64,000 nucleotides of DNA, from NCBI RefSeq assembly GCF_000340215.1, contig NW_006921532.1, positions 10,245,894 to 10,309,893 on the forward strand, in the 5' to 3' direction. Of this stretch, positions 37,627 to 48,061 are shown piece after piece. The DNA comes from Pseudocercospora fijiensis CIRAD86 (taxonomy: Eukaryota; Ascomycota; Dothideomycetes; Mycosphaerellales; Mycosphaerellaceae). Made by a program: the position numbers and the translations under genes. The first letter of the stretch is position 1. Each line of letters opens with the position of its first letter. Under the pieces are notes generated by a model. The model had not been told where the DNA came from and ran no database searches. It worked only from the letters and a program-made list of their open reading frames with translations.

Positions 37627-38659
37627 CCAGCCGAGATGTGTAGGAAGCGTGAGATGTGTAGGCGTGCGGCTCGTAGTGTGCCAACTCGCGGTGGAGGTGG
37701 CGGCGGCGGCGGCGGCGGCGGTGGTGAAAGAGTGTCGGCGTTGGTGTCGCTATCCGAGAATGTGAGAGTCAAGGTGAAGCGTAGGGGAGGGTCGGGCAGG
37801 GTAGGTAGAGTAGTAGGGTTGCGAGCAGCTGGCCTGTGCCTGTGCCCGTGCCTGCCCACACGTGCGGCTTTGTTTGGCAGCGGTAGCGGCAGCGACGTGC
37901 AAATGGGGAATGGGGAATGGCCACTCAGGAGGTCAGCAGTGCGAGTGTGAGCATCGATCTCTCCTCTGCCAGCAAACCAGCGATCGGGCGTCAGAAAGAG
38001 AGAACGTGTGTGCAGTGCCACAAGCAGGCGAGGCGCGGCGAGGCAAGAGCTGTGAACGCAGGTCCCGCATCAGCGTCGGACACGATGACGATGGTGGGGT
38101 TGGTGGGGTTGGTGGGGTCCGTGTCGGCTTCGGCTTTGTCCGTTGTTGACGACTTCCAGGCTCGTCTTGGTCTTGTTGTTGCAGAGGGAGTCAGCAGAGA
38201 GGAGAGCACATACCGACACCTCTTCTCCCTATCTATCATATCGCGTGCCCGGCTACGGAAGGATCAACAACAACAGACTCGCTCGAGGGAGGGCCACTCT
38301 CACATCCTTGCTCACCCCATACTATCCGACTTCATTTCCAGCCGCCGCCGACCACATGACATGACGATAAAAGGAACGCGGAGGCAAATGACCCATGACC
38401 CATTCAACCGCAGAACAAGCCAAGCACCTGATCGTTACGTAGCGTACGTGCATCGTAACTTCGCAAGGACAGACAGACACCAGCCACATGACACGCGTCC
38501 CTCTCAACGCCTGTGTGACGAGTCGCTACTTATACCACTGAGAGCCATATACCTCCTAGCAGACACTTCCGACCAGTGCACAAAACAATCTCATCCCATG
38601 CACCCTTTCCCTTTCCCTTCCATTGCCCGCCCATGCAGCCGTGTCTTCGTAGACAGCAT
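37627..38659. other. Intergenic region between BCAS3-like start and eIF3a end
   Basis: It should contain the promoter and 5' UTR of the BCAS3-like gene and the 3' UTR of eIF3a, since both lie on the minus strand. It has a (GGC)n run near 37,699-37,720 and a GTTGGTGGG repeat near 38,095-38,117. A 331-codon plus-strand frame running into eIF3a is discounted. No other gene is seen. Confidence 0.5.
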
Positions 38660-41600
38660 TTATCGTGCGCCAGGTGGTCTGTATGCTCCACCGCTGCTAG
38701 CACCTCCAGCCGCGCCGCTCCTTGATCCCGGTGGTCGATATGCGCCGCCGCCACGGCTCGGTGGAGTGTCGCTGCGCTCGCCTTCACCTTGTGGTCGCGA
38801 ACGTGCCTGCCATCGCTCAGTCCTCTCTGACCCTGGCGCTGGTGGTGCAGAGTCAGCACCAGGTGCCTTGCCACGCAGCGCCGGCGGAACGTATCCCGAT
38901 CGCTTGGCCTGAGCTGGCTCTTCTGAGACCTCTGCAGGAGGTGCGGCAGCGGCGGCGGCAGCGGCAGCGGCAGCGATAGGAGGTGCAGCACTCTCCGATG
39001 AGCCTCCAGCTTGTTGAGCAGCTTGTCTGGCCGCCTCACGCTCACGCCAGCTGGGCTTGTTGCCAGCGAGGTTGAGTCTCGGTGGTCCTCCAGCGGACGC
39101 TGCGCCGGCGCCTTCGCTCGGAGCCTCAGGACGGCGCTCAAATGTTCGCGAGGGGGCCGGAGCAGCACCAGCACCTCCTTGCTTGCGCTCCAGACGTCTG
39201 CGCTCAGCCTCTTCCTCGCGCTCCATCTGTTTCCGCGCTGCCTCCGCACGCTCTGCCCTACGCTTCTCGGCCTCTGCCTTAGCCTCAGCATCCTTCATCC
39301 GCTTCTCCTCGGCAGCACGCGCTGCCTCTTCCTCCTCCAATCGCGCGCGCTCCTCTTCTTCTCGACGCATGCGTTCCTCCTCCTCTGCGCGTCGCTTCTC
39401 CGCCACCTTACGCTCGCGGACCTCACGACGTCTCTTCTCCATAGCCGCATTGAGCTCACGTTCGGCTTGCTTGCGGCGTCTCTCAAAGTCGGCGTGCCGT
39501 TGCTCTGTGATGGAGCGCTTGAATTGCTCGTAGTGTCCTACAAGCCGACTGAGACGATGCTTAAGAGCAACTTCTTCCTTGTGCTTCTGCTTGGCCGCTG
39601 CCAAAGTCTCCTCCTTCTCCCGCTCGTAGGCCTCCAAATCACGCTTGCGCTGTGCTTCGTAGTCGCCTGGCACATGCTTGATCTCTTCCTTTCTGTACGC
39701 CCGCTCAAGATGGTCAATTCGCTTGCCGGAGATACGGACCTTGTCACTGATTTCATTCTTCTCCTTCTCAAGAGCTTGAAGCTTGAGCAAACGGATTCGG
39801 CCAGTGTCTAGGTCGTCGATATCGAGACCAGAGATGTCTACGCCCTTGACTCCCTTCTTGAGCTCGTTCAACTGCTTCTCAGCCTCCTCACGCTGCACAC
39901 GCTTCCGCTCAGCCTGAATACGACGCTCTTCTCGGTCTCGTGTCTCCTGAGCAAGTCGTTCCGTCTCAGCAGCTTGCAATTCCTGCTGGCGAGCCTTGCG
40001 TCGCTGCTCTTCCTCGCGTTGCCGTGCGAGCTGGACATTAGCGGCGGTCTCCTTCTTCTTTTGGATAATCTCACGACGGGCAATAAGCTCCGCATGTTCC
40101 TTTTCGGCACCTGCTTCGGCACGCTTGAGCGCTGCAATTCTGGCCTTCTGGCGATCCTCGTTAAAGCTCGGGTCAACATATTGCACAGCGATGTAGAGAG
40201 CCTTTGACAGTCTGGAGAGCTGAGAGCGAACGATCTCCGCAGGAGTGCTCTGCAGACGTTGCACGGAGCTGGCGTCGGCTTCGGCGGAGCCAGCACCTGA
40301 TCCAGGGTGGAGGGCCTTAGCGGAGGAGAAAACATCCGAGTCGAAGGTGAGGATGCCAGTAGAGTGATCGATGCGAATCGAGAGGTCGCCTTTCTTGCAA
40401 CCGTTCATGATGAATTTCTCAATGGTAGCTGCTGACACCTGGAATGGATCTGGGAACTGCGCAAGAGCGAGAACATCCTGGAGCTTGACGTCGGTGTAAA
40501 CTTGGGAAAGCTGCTGGAAGAGACGAGTCAGGATGACTTGCTGAAGTGGCAGCACGTACTTCTGCATATCCTCATCGGCGCCGATCTGAGACAGAATTGG
40601 CGAAACTTTCTCGCAAATCGACTTGGGGTGGAAGTCAGTCTCGAGGATGTTGTAGAGGTCGCGGATCTCTGGGCGGGCACGCTGGAGGATGTCCTTGTTT
40701 AACGCATCCTTGAAGAGGATGGCACGAGAAGGCGCACTGTTCATGCCAAGAAGGTTGGTCAGACGAGCATTCTTAGTGCTGCGTGCTGCATCAACATCGA
40801 TCAGGGCACCTCGAGAACGTGAAGTGCTAATGACGGGAATAGAGAGGGCTGAGAGGAGCACGAAAGAAGCTGCCTTGGAGAGGTCAGCATCGCCAATATT
40901 GGCTGGGTTGTCCTTCTTCGCCGCGCCTGCTGCAACTTGGCGCGCGGAAAGAGTGAGTAAGTTGTAGTATCGGCTCCACGCTGCAGCGTGGAACAGGTAG
41001 TTCTCGCTGACCAGGAAGATGCGAGTGAGCTTCTCGTAGTAGTTGGCCATCATGGAGTTCTTTGGTTGTCGGCGGGACAAGCTGAGCAGAGTGTGGATGT
41101 CCTCAACACTCTTGAAGGCTTCTTGCCACAACTCAAGCTCGACTGCAACATTCAGCTGCATGAATCGAGTGTCGAGGTGGCGCTGCAGGGTCTCAGGGTC
41201 GCTAAGGTTGATAGCGTGTACTTGCTGGGAGTACTTGGCAGCATTCTGCAAATGGTTGCGAAGCAGCTCGCAAAGACGGCGGAACTCAGTCTTGCGGGTG
41301 TATTTCTGACAGAACTGGAAAGCCTGGTGCGCGGTGGTTTGGTACATGACCTCGAGCCTGGCATTGTTCTTGAAGATATCGAGAACAGTCCTGTAGGTCT
41401 CCCACAAGAACTTGAGCCACGGCGTGACAATCGCGCGGTCTGTCCTGTCCTTTGACTGCTCGCCTGACACGGTCGAGAGCAAGATGGATTCGGGTGTCTC
41501 CATCGCCTCCAGATCAGTGACGTTGGCAAGGGATGCATCCTCTGATGGTGCACCGTGAGCCGAGATCTCGTCTGCCTTCTGCTGCGCCTCCGTGACCTTC

Positions 41601-41902
41601 TGCTCTGCCAGCTCGATGAAGCGACGGAACACCAGCTCGATGGTGGCAACATTTGTGTTCTGGCTGGTGTTCTTGTAGTTGTAGAGCCCATCCTTGGCTG
41701 ACTTCCCCTTTCGTAGGTCCACACAAAGCTCAACAAACAGCAGCATCACGGGCTCAAGGGCCACGATGGTGCTGTTGCGCGTCCTCTTGGAGGTAACATG
41801 TTCGTGAAGGATAGATAGCGCGGCCTGCTGCTGGTCGACTCCGATTAATTCTTGGGCCCGCTTGAGAACATTCTCGGGGCGAGTATGTGGTGGAGGAGGC
41901 AT
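38660..41902 (-). CDS. tif32: Eukaryotic translation initiation factor 3 subunit A (eIF3a)
   Basis: A single frame of 1,080 residues starts [20 protein letters not shown], the conserved eIF3a N-terminus. Helical repeats and a PCI domain cover roughly residues 1-525; the winged-helix end lies around 490-520 ([19 protein letters not shown]). A long charged coiled coil of Glu/Arg/Lys repeats runs from about 560 to 930. The C-terminus is low-complexity with a poly-Ala run near 980 and RPPG repeats ending YRPPGAR. eIF3a is the scaffold of the eIF3 complex on the 40S ribosome. The length matches fungal orthologues (yeast Rpg1/Tif32 is shorter). No intron is needed. Confidence 0.95.
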   Translation of the reverse strand: MPPPPHTRPENVLKRAQELIGVDQQQAALSILHEHVTSKRTRNSTIVALEPVMLLFVELCVDLRKGKSAKDGLYNYKNTSQNTNVATIELVFRRFIELAEQKVTEAQQKADEISAHGAPSEDASLANVTDLEAMETPESILLSTVSGEQSKDRTDRAIVTPWLKFLWETYRTVLDIFKNNARLEVMYQTTAHQAFQFCQKYTRKTEFRRLCELLRNHLQNAAKYSQQVHAINLSDPETLQRHLDTRFMQLNVAVELELWQEAFKSVEDIHTLLSLSRRQPKNSMMANYYEKLTRIFLVSENYLFHAAAWSRYYNLLTLSARQVAAGAAKKDNPANIGDADLSKAASFVLLSALSIPVISTSRSRGALIDVDAARSTKNARLTNLLGMNSAPSRAILFKDALNKDILQRARPEIRDLYNILETDFHPKSICEKVSPILSQIGADEDMQKYVLPLQQVILTRLFQQLSQVYTDVKLQDVLALAQFPDPFQVSAATIEKFIMNGCKKGDLSIRIDHSTGILTFDSDVFSSAKALHPGSGAGSAEADASSVQRLQSTPAEIVRSQLSRLSKALYIAVQYVDPSFNEDRQKARIAALKRAEAGAEKEHAELIARREIIQKKKETAANVQLARQREEEQRRKARQQELQAAETERLAQETRDREERRIQAERKRVQREEAEKQLNELKKGVKGVDISGLDIDDLDTGRIRLLKLQALEKEKNEISDKVRISGKRIDHLERAYRKEEIKHVPGDYEAQRKRDLEAYEREKEETLAAAKQKHKEEVALKHRLSRLVGHYEQFKRSITEQRHADFERRRKQAERELNAAMEKRRREVRERKVAEKRRAEEEERMRREEEERARLEEEEAARAAEEKRMKDAEAKAEAEKRRAERAEAARKQMEREEEAERRRLERKQGGAGAAPAPSRTFERRPEAPSEGAGAASAGGPPRLNLAGNKPSWREREAARQAAQQAGGSSESAAPPIAAAAAAAAAAAPPAEVSEEPAQAKRSGYVPPALRGKAPGADSAPPAPGSERTERWQARSRPQGEGERSDTPPSRGGGAYRPPGSRSGAAGGASSGGAYRPPGAR

Positions 41903-43280
41903 ATTGGCTGCCTCCTCGAATGCTGATCACGAATCTGCGATCAGCAAGACGGCGGCGGTATGGATGCGTTTGTGGCGAGCGAGCGCGAGGGGTGGTGAGG
42001 GGGGTGCTGGGATGGTGGCCGTCGCGGTCGCGTTTCTGAGCGCGGATGAGGGCGATGAACGACAGATTCAAGCTGGAAGTGCGTCTTGGCGCTTGCCATG
42101 CCTACGCGAGAAAAAAGTATGGGATTCACGTGAGCAATTAGTCCTGCGCCGGCCTAGTAACAATTGATTGGGGATTTATTTAGCATTGATTGAAGGCCCC
42201 GGCGCAGGACTTCCAAGTTGAGTTGGGTGGCACACTGGCACTGGGCAATACCTAATCTAATCCACAAGACCGCACCAGCGATTTGATACCATGCCATGCC
42301 ATGCTATTGAGCCATCTTAAATGTCTCAGCTGCACCCGCAGACATGGTACGAAGCACGCGAGGGAGGACTGACTTATAATTATATAGTGTTGCGGTGAAG
42401 GTCGACAGTAGGGCAGTGGAGAGGCTCCCCTCGCTCGCTCGCTTGCTTTGCCGAAAATAAAGAATGCTCTCTGGGCGGTCAGTTGTTGGCGGCCAGCACC
42501 TTGCAAACCTAGCACGAATACGAATGCGGCCGGCGAAGAGAGCATGAAGGCAACACGTAGCACGGTAGCATACACGTCTCCTGCAGTACGCCAGTAACAT
42601 ATAACCGTTCTTAAGGAAATTCTATGCTGCTATTCGAGCCACCACATCGGTAACCACCGCCGCCGCCGCTCCATCAGGCTCAGGCGGTCGACAACTGCGA
42701 CTTTCGCGCCATCATCTCGGCTGCGAAGCTCCTAGCCTCCATTTCCTTCCGGCGGCCTGTCTGTGTGAAAGCACTCATCAAAGGAAGAGATTGATTCGTG
42801 AAACCAACCAACGTCCTGCTCGAGGCTCCCAGCGCAGCTCAGCGCAGCCCGCCGACACCGACACCACTCAAACAGGCAAACAGCTTCGCACAATCGCGCC
42901 CACAGCAGTTGCATTCTACTACACGTGCCGCGCCAGTCACTCCTTACATCCTCTCAGCACATCTGCGCACCTGCGCACCTGCCCTGCCCTGCAGTATCCA
43001 CTCCCACGCCGCAGCTAGGGAAGCGCGACAAGACAGAAGACGCACGTCAGTCGTACGAACCACTTTCGAGCACGAGAATTGTCGCATGCGACTCAATCAG
43101 CCTGCACCGCTATTTCCCTTCGCTTCACTCCTCTGAGCGAGCACACCACCCGCGCCGCCTTATATCTGCGCGCGCCCTGCGTCGCTCAAGCCACTCCTGA
43201 GAGACGTCAAGCTTCAATACCGCACCACGCCGCGCCGCGCCGTCGACATCCAAGAGCACCGCCTGTGACCGCGGAGCACC
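41903..43280. other. Divergent promoter region eIF3a / G gamma
   Basis: The two flanking genes are transcribed away from this 1.4-kb region. It holds a 13-bp inverted repeat, CACGTG sites at 42,127-42,132 and 42,922-42,927, an ATGCC repeat (42,291-42,305) and a CCG run near 42,658-42,673. The open frames here have no family features. A small unrecognised gene cannot be excluded. Confidence 0.45.
42140..42211. repeat. 13-bp perfect inverted repeat upstream of eIF3a
   Basis: AGTCCTGCGCCGG at 42,140-42,152 is mirrored by CCGGCGCAGGACT at 42,199-42,211, with a 46-base AT-rich spacer. It lies about 240-310 bp upstream of the eIF3a ATG. It could be paired factor sites or the ends of a tiny element. 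Confidence 0.6.
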
Positions 43281-43698
43281 ATGTCTTCACCTTACGAGAT
43301 CCGCACGAACGACAATGGCAAGACTAAGAAGCAATCCATGGCCGAACTGAAGCTCCGACGACTCACCGAGCTCAATCAGCGATTGCAGGAGGATTTGAAC
43401 CGCAGAAGGATACCTGTGTCAGAGGCTGCAATGGAGTAAGCCCGGCTCCTCGCAGCCATAAGCCATTGTGATTGATGCTAACGCGCTCATAGCTTGATCG
43501 CATTCACCGACAAAGAGCCCAAGGTACATATGTTGTCTAGGAGCTGTCACGCGGCGCCGCGCCCAGCTCATCTCTTGACTCTGCCTGCTGACTCTGCAAT
43601 CACAGGATTTCATGGTTCCCAGCCGCTGGGGCACAATCGACAAGCGCGAAGATCCTTATGCACCACAGCAATCCAACGGCTGCTGCTCCGTCATGTAG
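43281..43698 (+). CDS. Heterotrimeric G-protein gamma subunit
   Basis: Three exons (43,281-43,435, 43,493-43,523, 43,606-43,698) join over introns of 57 and 82 nt to give 92 residues. Both introns have GT-AG ends, and the first has GATGCTAAC near its acceptor. The N-terminus is followed by a short coiled coil, KQSMAELKLRRLTELNQRL, that pairs with G beta. The segment DFMVPSRWG and KREDPYAPQQ is conserved in fungal gamma subunits. The end, CCSVM, is a CaaX box with Cys89 for farnesylation and Cys88 for palmitoylation, which places the protein at the plasma membrane. G beta-gamma signals in pheromone and nutrient responses. The middle exon has only 31 nt, so the gene is easily missed by frame scans. 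Confidence 0.93.
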
Positions 43699-44485
43699 CA
43701 CGTCCACCTATGATACCTAATCTCTCTGGCTTGTTTATAGCATCGGCGTTTTCAGCGGACGGTGGTGTTGGGAAAAGAGCGGCGACTTTTCGTGAGCTCG
43801 ATTTTGTGTTGTTTGAAAGAAGGCTTCGAGAGCGGCATGGGGCCGTTAAGTTGCAAAAATTACATTGATGCCGTACATGGGGACTGGGCGCAAGACATGT
43901 AGATGAGGTTCTGTACCAGTAACGTCCTGTCCCTCTTCTAATCGCACTGGCCTTGACTGAAGGTGCAAATCACTCAACGCCCACCATAAATTGCAATGAT
44001 CTGGCCCAGGAATGCATGCTGTGACAGCATTTGAACCTCTGCCAGCGAAAGATTGCGGACCACTGTCCGGCGCCGCCTATGCAGAGGACAGCGCTCAAGA
44101 TCAAAGCCGACGTCCAGATTCTTTCGCGGAGAAATCGCCTTGTCTCACTGATAAATCATGGTGTAGCGCCTGGACACGCAGAGAGTGACATGGATATTCT
44201 CGGCATCTGGGCAGCTGTGAGATGATGCCCTGGTCATCCAGTTATTATATTTATGATCGGCCACAGCCTCTGAGCATCCGGCGCTCCTCCAAGCGGCAGT
44301 CCGGCCATTCCAACGACTAGCTACACGCGAGGCTGCGCCACGCCACATGCACGGAAGATGAAGCGCGCATCCGGTGTATCTTTCGACGAGTTTTCGTTCG
44401 CGCCGCATACGGCTTCTCAAATCTTTCACTACTGTGAAAAGCCATCCTCATTCGGCCAATCTACTATGCAACCAGCCATGTGCAT

Positions 44486-44495
44486 CTCACGTGAG
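44486..44495. promoter_or_regulatory. CACGTG E-box in a 10-bp palindrome
   Basis: CTCACGTGAG lies about 960 bp upstream of the bHLH gene. PHO4/NUC-1-type bHLH proteins bind CACGTG, so self-regulation is possible. This is inference; such sites also occur by chance. Confidence 0.3.
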
Positions 44496-45228
44496 CCCAA
44501 GATCAGGCCAAAGCCCGACTGATGTTTCCTTCCTGACCGAGCGTGTGCAGTCGAAGATATTGATCGAATGCAATGTGCAGAAGACATGCTGTGAGCTTAT
44601 CGTGCATGAGGTTGGCAATCATTAGTACATACTTCGCCCTGGAGAACCCGGGAATGTTTGAACAGCGTTCGCTGAAGCCATCTGGAGCAGAGGTTGGGAG
44701 GTGATACAGCAGTGGCATATATATAGCTAACTGCTTCCATAATAGCTGGGCCCAGAGGCGTAGGCGCAATAGCGCGGAAGCTTGTGCTTCCATGTGCTTG
44801 CTCGCGCAAATTGGCATCATCTGGCCTATCAGCTGCTTGGGTCGGCTGATCCCATGCGTGTGTGTTCTTCGTCCCTGAGTCCCTCTGCCACATCCCACGC
44901 TCCCCATAGCCCTCACCCTCCCAAGTGTAGTATCTGGCGCCTTTCCTCATCATGCTCTTTTCCGTGGCGTGGCATGGCATGGCATGTACGGGCGTGCGCA
45001 GCTGCGGCCTACCATCACTGCGCATAGGCTTAGGTGGAGTATAGTCCAGCGTGCGTCGTCAAAGTGCACCCGAGAAACCAGCACCACCACGCTCCACAAG
45101 CTTTTCCTAGTCTCACCACACTGACCACTGACCACACTTCACTTCTCGACCACGCTCGCTCGCTCGCTCGCTACACTGAGGTCCAGGCGCACTCCTCCGC
45201 GCAGTCAAGCAGTGTCTTGCCGACACAC

Positions 45229-45269
45229 GCTGCTGCTGCCGCCGCCGCTGCTGCTGCTGCTGTCGCTGC
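45229..45269 (+). repeat. Imperfect (CTG/CCG)n repeat
   Basis: A run of CTGCTGCCGCCGCTG-like units lies about 190-230 bp upstream of the bHLH gene ATG. Confidence 0.8.
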
Positions 45270-45455
45270 TGTCAGACTCTCGCAGCGTTGCGGCGTCCAG
45301 CGTCGACGTGCATTCGGACCTCGAACATCCTGAACCGCTAGTCCGCCAGGCCGCCGCGATCGTGCGCACAGCCGCGCGATCTCCCACTTCCTCACCATTG
45401 AACCACTTCGCCATCCAGGCCCGCAGACCTGCTTTGTGGCGCTTCAATTGGTCTG

Positions 45456-47657
45456 ATGGATGCCTCTACCGAGCAGGCATGGTCGCGACCTCCAGACCAA
45501 GTCGACCCAATGGCGCAAATAAACACCACCCTCGACGACCTAGGCACTCTTTTCGAATTCGGCGACATTGACCTGAACAATATACCGAGTGTTGATGGCC
45601 CACACTATGATGAACATATGCAACAGTCTGGCACACACCCACATACTCCCTTCGACGAGATAAGCGAGGCACAAGCAACAGCGGGCACAAATGCACAGGA
45701 CTTTGGAGCGCACCAATTTGGCATAAGCACTGGCGATCATGGGCAACACCAGCATCGCTTCAATGCTCAAGGACAGACAAGCAATCCATACGCACAAGAT
45801 GCCGTATTTCAGCAGCAGATGCAAGGCTTCCACCAAAATCAGCAATTTCAGTTCCAAGGAATGCAGGGTTTCCCGTCGCATCAACATGTGCCACCGACCC
45901 CAAACAGCTTTGAAATGCACGGCGAGGCAGGCAGATTTCTGCAGCACCAGATGGATCCGCAGCATCGTACAATCTTGGAGCAGAGGTATCAGTTGAGGAA
46001 AGAAGATGCCGTGAGTCAAGTGGGAGGAGGAAATTCATGCATCTTGCTTACTCGAGAACAGATTGCCTTCACACCCATGGTTTCGCCTACTGGTACACCT
46101 CATTACAACGTGCAGCCCGAATTCACAATACCGGGAGCATACTTCTCACCCTTGACCTCTCCTATGCTCGGAGCACAAAATGGGCAAGCCCAGCACAACC
46201 AGGGCTATTACACAAACCCTAGCACTGCACCTAGCTCAAATGCTACTTCACCTATGGATCCAAGCATAGATGTCGACATGATGGAAGACGAGCTATCTCT
46301 CAACGATGCTCTAGATCCACAATCACGAAAATCAACCAGACGGAAAGTTGCAACGCCTCGAAGTGCAGGCCCGCTTGCAAGGGTCAAGCAGTCTCCCATC
46401 CAAAAGGCGTCCAAGCGAAAATCCGGATCCATGCTGTCCTCCTTAGCACCCACGTTGGAACTGGATGGTAATCTTGAAGTGCAGGGATCCAAGAGTGCTC
46501 AGCCAGTGTCAGGAGGTCTTCAAATGCCCCGAAATGACGGTTCAGAAAATGGTAGCATCAGCCCCAAACCTCTCATCGAGGCGCTTATGGGTCCACCTCC
46601 GAAGCCGACTTCAAGCAAAACACAGTCGCCTGCGATTACTGGCCACCAAAAGACACAAAATGTTCTTGGGGAAGCGGCGACACCGAAATCGCTTCTATCG
46701 ATGCGAGGCGCCTCTCAGGTATCGGCCAAAGTGGACCAAAGATCGTCACAGGCGACCAACGATCACATGGTGCTAGAAGACATCCAATTGCCTGCTGCAG
46801 CTGCAGACACGTCCTCGCGTAGACCTTCGCTATCTCAGATCAACGCGCAAGTACATTCTTCAACTTCCGCAGAAAAAACACCACGGCTTTCGGCGCGAAA
46901 AACTCCCAAACTTGGACCCCAAAGCACACCGTCCTCAGCAAGACCTGCATCAGCTGCACCGAGCCCTTCCTTGGTCGGTTCTCCTATGACTGCATCGACA
47001 CCTGGAGCGCTTCTCAAGAATGGCAAAGTAGAAAGCAAAGGCGGCAGAGGGAATAAAAAGCGTGGCAGCGTTAGCAGCAGTGGCAATCTTTTGTCACCCG
47101 CACTTCGCCCAAGGATAAGTCCAAGCATAAAACCTCTACTTCCCGAAGGCGCGTCGCTGCATTCTCCCACACACGCTCTACTCCTTGCTTCGAAGTCGAA
47201 CTACCAGAATCTCCTCGAAGGCAACCACCTGCCAGGAGTCCATTATCCAGATTCTCTTTCCACAGGGCTGACCTCAAAACGCACATCACACAAAGTCGCA
47301 GAACAGGGACGAAGAAATCGAATCAACGAAGCCCTCAAAGAGATGCAGTCACTATTACCAAAAGCCGCGCAATCGAAAACTAAGGACCCTGCCAGCAGTG
47401 ATAGTCCCGAAGCCGTAGGCGATGCAGACAGCAAAGACACGAAGGAGGACTCCGTGGCGAAGAGTAATAATAGCAAAGCCGCGACCGTGGAATCTGCGAA
47501 TGAGTACATACGAAAGCTGCAGAAAGAGAATGCTGCCCTTCTCGCACTGAAGCAGGAGAATGAGGAGATGTGGAAGAGGCTTCAGCAGCACGAAAGTGGT
47601 GGTGTCAACAGCCCTGTCGCAGACAACACAAGCCCTGCCGCTGTTGCTGCGAAATGA
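45456..47657 (+). CDS. bHLH transcription factor, NUC-1/PHO4-like
   Basis: The ATG at 45,456 opens a frame to 47,657. A 51-nt stretch at 46,011-46,061 has a GTGAGT donor and CAG acceptor. Removing it joins LRKEDA to IAFTPMVSPTGTPHYN, which fits related fungal proteins better, giving 716 residues. The N-terminal half is Gln/His-rich, and the middle is Ser/Pro-rich and disordered. The basic region RTSHKVAEQGRRNRINEAL has His595, Glu599 and Arg602-603, the set that reads CACGTG. A loop longer than usual separates it from helix 2 (AATVESANEYIRKLQ) and a leucine-zipper-like end. Neurospora NUC-1 and yeast PHO4 of this class switch on phosphate-acquisition genes in the nucleus. Assignment beyond the bHLH class is inference. 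Confidence 0.75.
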   Translation: MDASTEQAWSRPPDQVDPMAQINTTLDDLGTLFEFGDIDLNNIPSVDGPHYDEHMQQSGTHPHTPFDEISEAQATAGTNAQDFGAHQFGISTGDHGQHQHRFNAQGQTSNPYAQDAVFQQQMQGFHQNQQFQFQGMQGFPSHQHVPPTPNSFEMHGEAGRFLQHQMDPQHRTILEQRYQLRKEDAVSQVGGGNSCILLTREQIAFTPMVSPTGTPHYNVQPEFTIPGAYFSPLTSPMLGAQNGQAQHNQGYYTNPSTAPSSNATSPMDPSIDVDMMEDELSLNDALDPQSRKSTRRKVATPRSAGPLARVKQSPIQKASKRKSGSMLSSLAPTLELDGNLEVQGSKSAQPVSGGLQMPRNDGSENGSISPKPLIEALMGPPPKPTSSKTQSPAITGHQKTQNVLGEAATPKSLLSMRGASQVSAKVDQRSSQATNDHMVLEDIQLPAAAADTSSRRPSLSQINAQVHSSTSAEKTPRLSARKTPKLGPQSTPSSARPASAAPSPSLVGSPMTASTPGALLKNGKVESKGGRGNKKRGSVSSSGNLLSPALRPRISPSIKPLLPEGASLHSPTHALLLASKSNYQNLLEGNHLPGVHYPDSLSTGLTSKRTSHKVAEQGRRNRINEALKEMQSLLPKAAQSKTKDPASSDSPEAVGDADSKDTKEDSVAKSNNSKAATVESANEYIRKLQKENAALLALKQENEEMWKRLQQHESGGVNSPVADNTSPAAVAAK
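46011..46061 (+). other. In-frame 51-nt intron in the bHLH gene
   Basis: GTGAGT starts it and AACAG ends it, with CTTAC as a likely branch site 11 bases before the acceptor. As 51 is a multiple of three and contains no stop, both spliced and retained forms are open. Confidence 0.65.
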
Positions 47658-48061
47658 GAACAGATTAGCTGGGGCGGGCGTTCTTGATTTTTATGCGCGA
47701 TGCCTGGTATGACGACGACGAGAATCATGTGGGTAGTCTTGATCATAGAGCAAAGAGGTCGGGAGGGAAAGCTTAATGTGTCTATTCTGATTCTGCGTGC
47801 TGAGCGGAAATTTGGCGTTGAATGTCTGGAGTTGGAGGCTTGAAGTGCTCACAGTTATTTTATGCGCGCGCGAGAACAAAATTTGCTTTTCTGGCTGCTA
47901 TGGACGTGAAAATGGGTGGGATTTTGAATTGTGATACCTCGAGCAAGCAAGGCGTTTCTGGGAGGAGACAGAGAGAAAGGAAGATTGAGAGTTTTAATGT
48001 CGATTTGTACATACTCATGACATTATCATCAATGATCCGAAAAGGCTCAAACTACTCAAAT
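47658..48061. other. Convergent intergenic region bHLH / F-box
   Basis: This is a 404-bp stretch between two 3' ends. I see no gene; it is probably UTR sequence of both neighbours. Confidence 0.5.

Larger units (their letters stand above)
43699..45455. other. Long intergenic region upstream of the bHLH gene
   Basis: No gene is supported in these 1.75 kb. It has a 10-bp palindrome CTCACGTGAG (44,486-44,495), a GGCAT repeat (44,966-44,986), a CTCG run near 45,150-45,170 and a CTG/CCG run at 45,229-45,269. The last 400 bases are CT-rich and may be a long 5' UTR of the bHLH gene. Open frames on both strands show no family features. Confidence 0.45.

Noticed and set aside
37917..38912. 331-codon plus-strand open frame
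   Set aside because: It overlaps the 3' end of eIF3a in antisense, begins in a promoter region, and has low-complexity Arg/Ser/His content without family features.
39011..39811. 266-codon plus-strand frame within eIF3a
   Set aside because: Leu/Ser-rich antisense of the Glu/Arg coiled coil; a shadow frame.
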